Assembly: GCA_026692885.1 (NCBI GenBank)
Contig: JAPLNJ010001122.1
Coordinates: forward strand, 1 to 22,118
Direction of reading: 5' to 3'
DNA length: 22,118 nt
From: Planctomycetota bacterium
Lineage (GTDB): Bacteria; Planctomycetota; Planctomycetia; Pirellulales; Pirellulaceae
In this document: positions 6,710 to 14,564 of the stretch, piece by piece
How the letters are laid out: every line of letters begins with the position of its first letter
Numbering within the stretch: the first letter of the stretch is position 1
The notes under the pieces: model-generated
What the model was told of the DNA's origin: nothing
Seen by the model: the letters and a program-made list of their open reading frames with translations, nothing else
The model's database searches: none
Translations under genes and position numbers: made by a program

Positions 6710-7253
6710 GACTTAGCTCAGCCGCCGCTTCCCGCACGACGTTCCGGAAAGGGACAAGGACGTCGAACTGCCAACCGCGTTTCTCAAGGAATTCCAGCGA
6801 GAGATTGACGGCCCGCCCCTCAATGGGATTGAGAGCCCAACCGTCGGGACTCTTGTCAAGCTTGAAGCCGCGTCCCATTTTCAGGATCAAGCCTTTGGCG
6901 GGCTTCCGGGTTGGTTTGACGTAGACGGACGTCGCCGTGGTGATCTCACTGAGGGACTCGCCGTACCAGCCAGCGAAGACGCAATTTCGCAGCACGGGAA
7001 GCAGTCGGATCGGTGAAAAAATCGAAACATCGCGGTTCCCAAAGCCCAGTTCGTAGCGGATCGAGCGGGCCAGGGCGATCTCGTGTTTGCGACCGATGTC
7101 GCGTTCCTGGAACTTGACGGGGTACAAGCGTTGTAGATCGGCCATCAGTTCACGCGCGGACAATGTATCGAGGAAGGTAGCATCGGCGACGTTGAATCGG
7201 CCGGTTCTCAACTTCCGGAGGATTTCGCCCAGATTGACTGTTTGGGTAGGCAT
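6699..7253 (-). CDS. Unknown 184-aa protein coupled to the methylase
   Basis: I do not recognise this family. The frame is well supported: it lies inside a one-strand operon, starts with ATG at 7253 and overlaps the methylase start by 11 bases. The sequence has a helical N-terminus (LGEILRKLRTGRFNVADATF, residues 8-27), a mixed central part (QERDIGRKHEIALARSIRYE, around 50-69) and a beta-rich C-terminal half with the basic stretch KPTRKPAKGLILKMGRGFKL (around 112-131) that could contact nucleic acid. No nuclease, helicase, membrane or signal-peptide motif is visible. The Shine-Dalgarno sequence is weak. Its fixed place between helicase and methylase suggests a specificity, assembly or inhibitory subunit of the cassette; this is inference only. 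Confidence 0.75.
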   Translation of the reverse strand: MPTQTVNLGEILRKLRTGRFNVADATFLDTLSARELMADLQRLYPVKFQERDIGRKHEIALARSIRYELGFGNRDVSIFSPIRLLPVLRNCVFAGWYGESLSEITTATSVYVKPTRKPAKGLILKMGRGFKLDKSPDGWALNPIEGRAVNLSLEFLEKRGWQFDVLVPFRNVVREAAAELSHEG

Positions 7254-7281
7254 GTTTTCGTCCGATTCCGGTTCAAGCCGT

Positions 7282-7524
7282 TTAGCTGCGCGGTCTGACT
7301 TTCACGTCATCGACTGATCCGTCGGTGTAACGGAAGTAGTGGAGTTCGATTTCGTCTCCGAATTCGTCAGCGTACAAATCGTAGTGCTTCATCGTCCCCA
7401 GCGGGGCATTTGCCGAGGTGGCCGGCGTCGGGCTGCCCTGCTTACATCCCTGGAATCTCCACTTGCCGGGATCGCCGTGGACGGCAACATCCGTGATGTC
7501 AACGTAGTCCAACGGATCGTCCAT
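7282..7524 (-). CDS. Unknown small protein (80 aa) in the DISARM-like operon
   Basis: An ATG at 7524 opens an 80-aa frame lying 138 bases after the helicase stop and 28 bases before the 184-aa gene, all on one strand. The protein is acidic (MDDPLDYVDITDV at the start; YADEFGDEIELHYFRYTDGS near the end) and has no recognisable domain. The upstream sequence offers only a weak purine-rich GGGAAA. The C-terminal third looks like a small beta-hairpin unit. It could be a small regulatory or anti-nuclease component, but it could also be a remnant. Confidence is moderate because the support is mainly position and composition. Confidence 0.5.
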   Translation of the reverse strand: MDDPLDYVDITDVAVHGDPGKWRFQGCKQGSPTPATSANAPLGTMKHYDLYADEFGDEIELHYFRYTDGSVDDVKVRPRS

Positions 7525-7662
7525 CTGTCATTTCCCGTCAAAACCGCTCGTCTGTCAATGGCTCTTTTCGGCTCGATTTTCACGCCCGCCGTCGCCATCC
7601 GCAAGCGGGTAGGCGGCTCCGAGTTAGACGACCGCCAGGACTCGCTCCCCGTTGGGTCGCGG

Positions 7663-10600
7663 TTAAACGAAGAGGTCCTCCGCCGTCGCCGGGACAAGAT
7701 AGGTTAACGCGAGCGGCAACACTCGAACCTCGCGGACCTCGAATCGCTTGGGCAGCACGACATTTAGCCGGTGATCGCGTTCCTTGGTCAGCAACTGGCG
7801 GGTCCGGTCCACATCCTGCCGCAGCACGGCCATCTGCTCTTCGATCTCCTGCACGCGAAATTCTGTTTCCGCTTGAAATTCCTCAAACAGCATGGGCTGC
7901 TGGGCCTCCACCTGTTCTCGCAGCAGTTCTTTGGCCAATTTGCTGAGTTCCTGTTCTCGGCTGCGATCCTGCAATTCTTTCAGCCGGTAACGGTAGCTTT
8001 CCTTGGCCGCGTCGAGTTCTCGGCGGAGGGCCGCTTTGGCCCGGCGGCTGAACAGCTTTCCCTGCTCGCCCTCCTGCTGCCGCAGGAAGGATTCCAGTTC
8101 GCCCTTGTGTTGGAACCAGTGACCGCGAATCGTGCGAACCCAATCCTCGCGGCGTTTGGCCGACTTGATCGGGTGGAACTCGCTTTGAAGTACGATCTGG
8201 GCGAAGCCGTCTTCGACCGCAGCCAGCTGGTCGCCTTCGATACGGAACACAGTGGACATGACTTCGTCGTGGAGCGGTTCGCGAAGTTCGTTGATGCCTG
8301 TGACCGCGTAGTGCAGCACCGCTAGGGCCTCGAAACCTGAACGATGCAGGCCGGCAATCGACCACCGGAAGACGGCGTTCTGGCCTTCCGGATCGTGCAA
8401 CTGACGGCAAAGTGTGCCCATTGCCTGCCGCATGATCGGATGACCGAGCCGCAGGAGAACCTGGTGCTTCTTGAGCCGCATGACCCGATGATTGCCAACC
8501 TCATATTCCACCAGAGCGGCGTCGAAAACCAGTTCCATGCGATCGGTGCGTGAGCCCACGGTGAGCGTCTGACGGGCCAAGCCTTCCCAACGGGGCGGCG
8601 GCTTCAGACGGTAGAAGCCGGGGCGTCCGGCGATTTCTTCCAGCGAGCCGTGGCCCTCCACGGCGATGGCCGCCCGCAAGATGTCCGCGAGGGCCTGCGG
8701 TGAAATGCCCAGCCGCGTGTCGGTGCTTTCGAGTAGTTCCTTGGCCCGGCGGGTGAGGTCCGCGATCTGGCCTGGCGAGTTGCATCCCAGGTCGGCTTTT
8801 TCTGGACTCGATTCCAGCCGCTGTTTGACGAACAAGTCCACCTGCTCCAGCGGAGTCTTCTTTCCCTGAAAATGCCGCTGTACGGCCGCGTCAAAGATAC
8901 GTTCCACACTGCCGAGGTCTTGGCGGACCTGCTCAACCTTCTGGGCGACGCGGAACAGGAAGTCCATGTCCTCTTCTTCGTTGCACCGGAAGTAATGCAC
9001 GCTGACATCCCGTACCTGACCGTGGCGGGAGACACGTCCGTTGCGTTGCTGGAGCTTGGAGGGCGACCACGGGATGTCGTAGTGGATGATCCAGCGGCAG
9101 CACTCCTGCATGTTGATACCTTCCGAGGCCGCATCGGTCGCCAACAGGAGTCGGACAGCGGCGGTGGGATCTTCAAATTCAGATTTTACACCCTCGAATT
9201 CGTCCAGATCCATGCCGCCGTACAGGAGCCGCAACGTGTTCTTGTCAAAGCCTATCTGGAGCAGTCGCTGCTCTAGGTAAAACAGCGTCTCCTTATACTC
9301 GGTGAAGATGATCAGCCGTTCGTCGTCACGGAGCTGGCCCTTGTCGAACAGGTTTTTCTTGATCCAAGCGACCAGGGCTTCGGTCTTGGATTCCGACTTC
9401 TTGGCGAGGGCGGCCAGCTTGTGCGGATCTTCGACGGTACGCCGGTCGTAACCGAGAGCTTCGAGAGCCTTGTTGACGCGACGTTGCAGGTCCTCAACCG
9501 TCGTGCCCTGAGTGCGGAACCAGGCACCGCTGTGGCGAGCGGCGTCTTCTTCGAGAACGGTGCGTTCGTCGTCGCTCTTGGTCTGCTCCTCAGCCCGCTC
9601 AGCGGACACACGAGCCATGTCGAACAGGGTCGGCGTGTCGGCATCGCTGTCTTCTTCCAGGTGTCGCCACCAGGTCCGGGCAAAGGCGTGGGGACATGAG
9701 AGCAGACGCTTCGTCAGCAGCGAGTAGATGAACTGTCCGAGCCAGCGTTCCTTGGACGAGGAATTCGCGAGGCCGGCGTGGCCTTTCTGGCGATACTCCC
9801 GGAGAGCTTCGTAGAGGGCGGATTCCGCTGCCGACAGACTGATCGGCAGTTCGACGGGTGGCAACTGTTCGGCGAACAGCGGACGAAGCGATTGCTGGTT
9901 GATGTCGTCCTTCAGCCGGCGAACGCGGACCTCGGTCAGATTGGACTTGTCCTGCTCGTCCATCTGGACCGTCATCTGGAAGCGAACCGGATCGAGCAGT
10001 TCCAGAAGCCCGGTGAAGCAAACGGTCTTGCCGTTGTGCGGCGTCGCCGAGACGAAGATGCGATGCTCGAACAGGAACCGAATCTCCCGCAGCATCCGCG
10101 TTCGCTGGCTGGCCCGGCCGCCGCTCTGAGGGGCGAAGTGATGGCATTCGTCCACGATCAACAAGTCCCACGGGGCGTGGGCCGTGGTGCGGTTGCGGTC
10201 GGCTTCGGCTTCCGCTCCTGCCCCGGATGCCTGAAGAAACTGCTGCAACACGTCGGGCATCCGCAAGTAGTCCATCGACGTGATGATCCGGGGGAAAGCC
10301 TTCCAGGGATTCGTGTCGATTCCCATCCGGCGGCGAAGCTGAAAGGTCGAGTCGGAGTCGATGACTTCGAAATCCAGGTTGAACTTTCGCCGCAGCTCGT
10401 ACTTCCACTGCCGCTGAAGCATGGCCGGGCAGATCACCAGGATTCGCCGAATCCGACGACGCAGGAGCAGTTCTTCGAGGACCAAGCCGGATTGAATTGT
10501 CTTGCCCAACCCCACGCCATCGGCCAGCAGCAAGCTGACGCGAGCCATGAACAAGGCTCGGATCACCGGCTCCAATTGGTACGGGTGAACTTGGATCGCC

Positions 10601-10956
10601 GAATTCCAGACGCCGAGCAGCGGCTCATCCTCGATGCCATCTGATTCCCGGAGCCGGTTCAGCCGGGTCCAGCGGTGAGCGTTGACGAATGCCAGGAGGG
10701 CTTGGGGGCTGTCCGGCCGGTTGGCATCGACACTGGGCAGGTTCGTTTTTCCGAGCGGCTGGGCAGTGGCTTCGACTTCCCACAGGAGTTGCTCGGCTTC
10801 GGGGTAATGGAAATCGTCCAGGTATTCGACCTCGACAATGTGAAGCCGTCCCTGGACCGTGCGGCTGTCGTAGGGTTCCACCGCCCGAACTGTCGCCAGT
10901 CGGTTGCGGACACGCACGGCCTGTCCAACTTCAGGGGGCGGTATTGTTGATTTCAT
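7663..10956 (-). CDS. drmD: DrmD-like SNF2-family helicase (1097 aa)
   Basis: This is an SF2/SNF2-type ATPase. A Q-like motif (VHPYQLEP, about residues 123-130) precedes Walker A (DGVGLGKTI, 146-154), Walker B (LIVDECHHF, 266-274), motif III (SATPHNGK, 303-310), motif V (LLLATDAASEGINMQ) and motif VI (QQRNGRVSRHGQ). All RecA-fold catalytic residues are present, so it should be active. The last ~200 residues are a charged coiled coil (LRRELDAAKESYRYRLKELQ and following). Length and motif pattern fit DrmD, the SNF2-like helicase of class 1 DISARM; RapA/HepA-like or DpdE-like helicases are the alternatives. It is the first gene of the minus-strand operon that continues to the methylase. In DISARM the helicase helps recognise or process incoming phage DNA. 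The ATG at 10956 has no strong Shine-Dalgarno sequence. Confidence 0.85.
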   Translation of the reverse strand: MKSTIPPPEVGQAVRVRNRLATVRAVEPYDSRTVQGRLHIVEVEYLDDFHYPEAEQLLWEVEATAQPLGKTNLPSVDANRPDSPQALLAFVNAHRWTRLNRLRESDGIEDEPLLGVWNSAIQVHPYQLEPVIRALFMARVSLLLADGVGLGKTIQSGLVLEELLLRRRIRRILVICPAMLQRQWKYELRRKFNLDFEVIDSDSTFQLRRRMGIDTNPWKAFPRIITSMDYLRMPDVLQQFLQASGAGAEAEADRNRTTAHAPWDLLIVDECHHFAPQSGGRASQRTRMLREIRFLFEHRIFVSATPHNGKTVCFTGLLELLDPVRFQMTVQMDEQDKSNLTEVRVRRLKDDINQQSLRPLFAEQLPPVELPISLSAAESALYEALREYRQKGHAGLANSSSKERWLGQFIYSLLTKRLLSCPHAFARTWWRHLEEDSDADTPTLFDMARVSAERAEEQTKSDDERTVLEEDAARHSGAWFRTQGTTVEDLQRRVNKALEALGYDRRTVEDPHKLAALAKKSESKTEALVAWIKKNLFDKGQLRDDERLIIFTEYKETLFYLEQRLLQIGFDKNTLRLLYGGMDLDEFEGVKSEFEDPTAAVRLLLATDAASEGINMQECCRWIIHYDIPWSPSKLQQRNGRVSRHGQVRDVSVHYFRCNEEEDMDFLFRVAQKVEQVRQDLGSVERIFDAAVQRHFQGKKTPLEQVDLFVKQRLESSPEKADLGCNSPGQIADLTRRAKELLESTDTRLGISPQALADILRAAIAVEGHGSLEEIAGRPGFYRLKPPPRWEGLARQTLTVGSRTDRMELVFDAALVEYEVGNHRVMRLKKHQVLLRLGHPIMRQAMGTLCRQLHDPEGQNAVFRWSIAGLHRSGFEALAVLHYAVTGINELREPLHDEVMSTVFRIEGDQLAAVEDGFAQIVLQSEFHPIKSAKRREDWVRTIRGHWFQHKGELESFLRQQEGEQGKLFSRRAKAALRRELDAAKESYRYRLKELQDRSREQELSKLAKELLREQVEAQQPMLFEEFQAETEFRVQEIEEQMAVLRQDVDRTRQLLTKERDHRLNVVLPKRFEVREVRVLPLALTYLVPATAEDLFV

Positions 10957-11617
10957 TCCGATACCACGTACATGTCGTCGATCCCGGTATTACGTCAGGA
11001 CGTCCGTTCCAACCAGTCACAGCCAGTCCCCGGCTGTCGGCGGTCCAAATCTGCTGACCTCGCCTCGTCATCGGCAAGCAAGGTAGCAGCCGCAATCGCA
11101 CGAGGCAAAGACCCAAACCTCAAGTAGTGGGGTGGCGTGCAAGTTCGAGTGCCTAATTTACTCCCAGGACAATCCCGCCGCCAGTATCCGCCGCAAAGGC
11201 CCAGAGATCCTTAACCGGTCAGGGACTTACTTTCGGTCAGGTAATCTGTGCGGCTGTTGCCTCGGTCGCAGTCTAACCGTTTGCACCATCCCGCCGTGAC
11301 GCGGTTGGTTGCAGCGGACGACTTCGCCAGGGATTGAGTGGTTTGACCTGTATCAGCATCGCCGTCTGGGGCCTGTTGCGTCTCCAAGCCGGCTTGTTGC
11401 AGGCGGGCTTTCGGTCATCATGTTGGAAGCCGGTATCCAGCAATGCGATCGCGATGAAGTGTCGCTTTTTCTGGGGGCGAGGGCAGCGATTTCGGGCTGA
11501 TGCCGCGAATTCGACAATTCCGCATGGGCAAGGCAGCATGCCGGACTTTGTTTCTCCCCGCCCCACATAACTAACCTCCTAGGTACATGATGACACCCTA
11601 ATGAAAGGAGAACATAG
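10957..11617. other. Intergenic region upstream of the DISARM-like operon; no gene seen
   Basis: This 661-base stretch separates the divergent starts of the helicase (minus) and a plus-strand hypothetical gene. Short open frames on both strands (for example 11273-11566 minus and 11309-11500 plus) have no recognisable family, poor start signals and arginine/proline-rich composition typical of GC-rich noncoding DNA. A small perfect palindrome ACGTC-AG-GACGT lies at 10992-11003, about 40 bases before the helicase start, and could be an operator. No clear sigma-70 promoter was found. Confidence 0.5.
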
Positions 11618-12408
11618 ATGAACGATCCTCATGTCTCCCTCCTGAAATACAGACTGCGAGCCGGCCTCGATGTGTCGTACAAACCCGGCACGAGCATCCG
11701 CTGGACCACGCCGGAGTTCGACGGCGAAATGATTGATGGCCTCTTGAGGGTGATGATCAAGACACATTACGCCATGGTGGGTAGTGCTCAGGAAGCGGTC
11801 GATGCATACTTGCGAGCATGGGAGATTCAAGCAGTTCTGGATTTCGGTCCAGGCAACTTGGATTTTGAGTTTGACTCATACGAGATTATTGACCGAAGGC
11901 CGCCACCGCGTGGATCGACCGACGTGCCCAAAGGCAGTGCATGCGGGAATGTGGCCGTCTGGTCTTCAGCAGAGGGCTACGCCCAAAAGCTCTCGTATCC
12001 GCCACCTCCTGCTAATTTTTCCATGTCCCCGATCGTATCCACCTTATGGCACCGGTATCGGAACTTCCTAGAGAACAAGGAGCCGCTGACGGGCATGGGC
12101 TACTTCTGTCTGTGATTCAGGCGGATGCGGGCGGCCGTAGGAAAGCGGCTGCGACGTATCAGGTACATCTTGACGTCTTGGACAAACTTGGGGAGTTAAC
12201 GTCGGAAGTCGGAGACGAGACCACCGCCAGGAAGGTTGATGCCGGAAGTACTTTTCGGCCCCACACGCCAGCGGAAGTTGAGTGGATCAAGGCAGCAGTT
12301 AAGCTGCTGATTCGGCGGGCCGGCGAACTATCCGCCACCCCGGGCGGGCCCCACCACCAGATTCAGATGTCCGACCTCCCAACGCTCGTCGCGTGGGCTG
12401 GGTGGTGA
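11618..12408 (+). pseudogene. Hypothetical protein (~260 aa) broken by a frameshift
   Basis: A strong AAGGAG lies 9 bases before the ATG at 11618. The first frame gives 165 aa ending LTGMGYFCL and a TGA at 12113-12115. The frame one base back then continues with VIQADAGGRRKAAATYQVHL, LDKLGELTSEVGDETTARK and FRPHTPAEVEWIKAAVKLLI to 12408. I recall this order (YFCL, a GGR-KAA segment, LGEL, TARK, then a tryptophan-containing helical end) from single-frame hypothetical proteins, so a one-base deletion near 12110 most likely broke one gene. Function is unknown; the part around 30-100 resembles an alpha/beta domain with no catalytic motif. The last residues (VAWAGW) may belong to a recombination junction with the next fragment. 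Confidence 0.65.
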
Positions 12409-12413
12409 ACCCG

Positions 12414-12800
12414 ATGCCTGTTGAGTACGAGATGGAGTGCCAACGCACCGGGTGGTTCATGCCGGCTCCCGCTGACATGGAGCATCTGGCGTCGACCTAC
12501 AGCAATAGTGCCATCGCCCGAGCCTGCGGCGTATCGGAGACGACGGTGCGGAAGTGGCTCAGCAAGCTGGGCATGTCCAGTCGCAGGAAGGGAATCGCCA
12601 GGGCCGCCCAGGTCCCGGCCGACGAAGTGGCTGGACTGAAATCCCGAGCCTCACGGAGGCTTACCCGTCGAGTCCGCCGGGGCACCGGCCGGTTGACCAC
12701 CGAGCGAGTGAGCCGGATCATCTGCAAGATCGGCAAGAAGGCCAACGTCGTAGGCGGACGAGCAAAAGGGAAAGCGGGTCAAATACGGCTCGGCCCATGA
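12414..12800 (+). CDS. Helix-turn-helix fragment fused to an integrase tail
   Basis: This 128-aa frame begins MPVEYEMECQRTGWFM. It carries a clear helix-turn-helix at about residues 34-54 (NSAIARACGVSETTVRKWLS), of the type used by resolvases and transposase-like DNA-binding proteins. After a basic linker the sequence changes at about 12681 into GTGRLTTERVSRIICKIGKK, which is the start of the C-terminal catalytic part of a tyrosine recombinase. Beyond 12774 the recombinase continues one base forward, and this frame ends in an unrelated tail. The gene is best read as a recombination product between an HTH gene and an integrase gene, not a working regulator. The start at 12414 has only a weak ribosome site. 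Confidence 0.5.
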   Translation: MPVEYEMECQRTGWFMPAPADMEHLASTYSNSAIARACGVSETTVRKWLSKLGMSSRRKGIARAAQVPADEVAGLKSRASRRLTRRVRRGTGRLTTERVSRIICKIGKKANVVGGRAKGKAGQIRLGP

Positions 12801-13074
12801 CCTGCGGCGGGGGTGTGCCGTCAGGCTGATCAACCTTGGGGTCTCGACCGAGTCGCTCCAGGTGATCATGCGTCACGAGGACTTCGCGACCACGCAGAAG
12901 TTCTACAGCGGCACCAAGCAGGCCCAGGCCGCAGCGGCTGAAGTCTACGAGAAGCTGGCCGCCGGAAGCAGGAAATCTGAATTAGTGGGGGGATTAGTGG
13001 GGGGACTTCCGCAGAATCTCACGCTCACGGCTGATCAACAAAAAAAGCTAAAGGCTTTACTGGAAAGCCTTTAG
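12681..13074 (+). pseudogene. C-terminal remnant of a tyrosine recombinase (integrase)
   Basis: Joining the frame before 12774 with the next frame gives TGRLTTERVSRIICKIGKK, then KYGSAHDLRRGCAVRLINLG, VIMRHEDFATTQKFYSG and an alanine-rich end. HDLRR is the HxxR box, MRH the late catalytic histidine, and the Y of KFYSG the nucleophile. The N-terminal core-binding domain and first catalytic arginine are missing, and a one-base insertion at about 12774 breaks the frame, so it is inactive. A perfect tandem 12-mer at 12982-13005 encodes LVGGLVGG near the end. The stop at 13072-13074 falls inside the terminator of tRNA-Arg, so the gene runs right up to the tRNA 3' end, as expected of an island integrase next to its attachment site. 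Confidence 0.75.
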
Positions 13075-13077
13075 CTT
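13039..13077 (-). terminator. Rho-independent terminator of tRNA-Arg
   Basis: On the minus strand a perfect 14-bp stem (13077-13064 pairing with 13058-13045), loop CCAGT, is followed by a run of T. It begins 3 bases after the tRNA 3' end. This is the cleanest intrinsic terminator in the window. It overlaps the 3' end of the integrase remnant on the other strand. Confidence 0.9.
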
Positions 13078-13079
13078 AG

Positions 13080-13153
13080 TATCCCCGTCGTGATTCGAAC
13101 ACGAAACCTTCGGCTCCGGAGGCCGACGCTCTATCCAATTGAGCTACGGGGAC
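13080..13153 (-). tRNA. tRNA-Arg (anticodon CCG)
   Basis: The minus strand folds into a complete cloverleaf. The acceptor is GTCCCCG with CGGGGAT (first pair G-U) and discriminator A at 13080. The D arm is GCTC-AATTGGATA-GAGC. The anticodon stem is TCGGC/GCCGA around loop CTCCGGA, giving anticodon CCG for arginine. The T arm is TCGTG-TTCGAAT-CACGA. CCA is not encoded. An integrase remnant touches its 3' side and an intact integrase lies 202 bases from its 5' side, so it is a likely integration target. Confidence 0.95.
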
Positions 13154-13355
13154 AAAATGTCATTGACCGTTATGCGACAAGGAGTTACAATTCACAAAAG
13201 TTGCCTGTGGCATAAAACATGGCATTAAAAAGAGCGATTTGGCAGCCCGATTCGCGTGATTCTGCGTCCTCGAAAACGGCTTGCTGGTTTGCATCTGGTC
13301 GCCTTCCCAAAAGTGCCAAGACCCTAAAGTATATCCAGTCGTGAGGGGCCGTTCA

Positions 13356-14564
13356 ATGGTGGGCAAACGGAAGCCGAAAGAACGTGTGCGGGGACGGCAG
13401 GCGGGTGGGCACAACCGAGGTTACTGGTTCCGCAAGGGTCGCGGTTGGTGCGCCACGCAGAACGGCAAACCCATTCCGTTACGAGCTGAAAACGGCGACT
13501 GCCTGAAGGCCGAGGAAACGCCTGCCGACGAACTGGACCGGGCATACGCTCGCCACCTGCTCGGACAGCAAGAGCAGGCGAGGCGTCTGGCAGTCGGGGA
13601 TACGACCCCTGTGCTGCGAATCGTCCAGGCTTATCTGCAACACTGCAAAGCCGCGAACCGAGATTCGACGTTCCGCAAGCGCGGCGAATACCTGTTCGAC
13701 TTCTGCTACGGACTCTCACCCCGATTTTGGGACTACGGCATCGGGCGAAAAGTCCCCAAGCCCGGTAAGGACGATTACATCCATGACGGCTACGGTTCGA
13801 CACCCGTGGGGCAGCTTATTCCGATGGACGTACAGCAATGGCTCGACAAGCACCCGACCTGGGGCAAAGGCACGCGGCGTATCGCTCTCCAGGGCCTCAA
13901 GCGGGCGTTCAATTACGCCGTGTCGATGAAGCTGACGCCCTGCAACCCGATCAAAGGATTTAAGGTCGGCACAGGTGGCAAACGGATCACGTTTTTCACG
14001 CCGGAAATGGAGCAGGGGTTGTACCAAAATGCATTCGAGGCTCTCAGGACCGCCATTCGGGTTTGTATTCGCACGGGGGCCAGACATGGCAGCGAATTTA
14101 CCACGTTGACCGCTGCTCACGTCGAAGAGACGCCCAAGGGAATGCTATGGAGGTTCTCTCCCGACGAAAGCAAGACCCACAAGCTCCGCACGATCTACGT
14201 CGCCCCGGAGATCGCCGAGCTTGTGCGTCCGCTCCTGAAGAGGTACTCGCACGGTCCCCTTTTCCGAAACCAGCATGGGGAACCGTGGACGCTTAACGCC
14301 CTCCGGCGGGCTTTCCTGCGTCTGAAGAGCCGCCTTGCGAAGAAGAAAATTGCACTGGATAAGGATGCGTGCATGTACAGCTGTCGGCATACGTTTGCCA
14401 AACGGACTCTGGGAGGTTACTGGACAGGGAAACCCTGCACGATTGAACAGTTGGCGGGGCTGATGGGAAACACTCGCCAAGTCTGCTGGGACCACTATGC
14501 CAAATGGTGCGACAATTACACCGACCCCCTTTGGGAGGCGATCACCGCTAAGCCTGCCTCCTGA
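13356..14564 (+). CDS. Tyrosine recombinase / site-specific integrase (402 aa)
   Basis: A phage-type integrase: an N-terminal basic, SAM-like core-binding region (about residues 80-190, IVQAYLQHC to RAFNYAVSM) is followed by the catalytic domain. I can see the arginine of TGARHGSE (R243), lysines in SKTHK (273, 276), the box YSCRHTFAKR (341-350) where tyrosine replaces the usual first histidine of HxxR, MGNTRQ where N372 replaces the usual histidine, and the nucleophile in CWDHYAKW (Y381). These substitutions match a subgroup I associate with planctomycetes, so activity is still likely. The start at 13356 (MVGKRKPKER) is chosen for GAGGGG 9 bases upstream. It overlaps the convergent excisionase-like gene by 17 bases, a compact int/xis arrangement. 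Confidence 0.9.
   Translation: MVGKRKPKERVRGRQAGGHNRGYWFRKGRGWCATQNGKPIPLRAENGDCLKAEETPADELDRAYARHLLGQQEQARRLAVGDTTPVLRIVQAYLQHCKAANRDSTFRKRGEYLFDFCYGLSPRFWDYGIGRKVPKPGKDDYIHDGYGSTPVGQLIPMDVQQWLDKHPTWGKGTRRIALQGLKRAFNYAVSMKLTPCNPIKGFKVGTGGKRITFFTPEMEQGLYQNAFEALRTAIRVCIRTGARHGSEFTTLTAAHVEETPKGMLWRFSPDESKTHKLRTIYVAPEIAELVRPLLKRYSHGPLFRNQHGEPWTLNALRRAFLRLKSRLAKKKIALDKDACMYSCRHTFAKRTLGGYWTGKPCTIEQLAGLMGNTRQVCWDHYAKWCDNYTDPLWEAITAKPAS

Noticed and set aside
9778..10644. 288-aa plus-strand open frame
   Set aside because: Antisense to the helicase ATPase motifs; no family resemblance.
10970..11030. Sigma-70 promoter for the helicase operon (TTGGAA and TAATAC on the minus strand)
   Set aside because: The spacer is only about 14 bases, too short for a normal promoter.
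11273..11566. 97-aa minus-strand frame between the helicase and the hypothetical gene
   Set aside because: No ribosome site, no recognisable motif and competing frames on both strands; treated as noncoding.
13081..13100. Second copy of the tRNA-Arg 3' end as an attachment site within the window
   Set aside because: I looked for another copy of the tRNA 3' end sequence and found none, so the partner site must lie outside.
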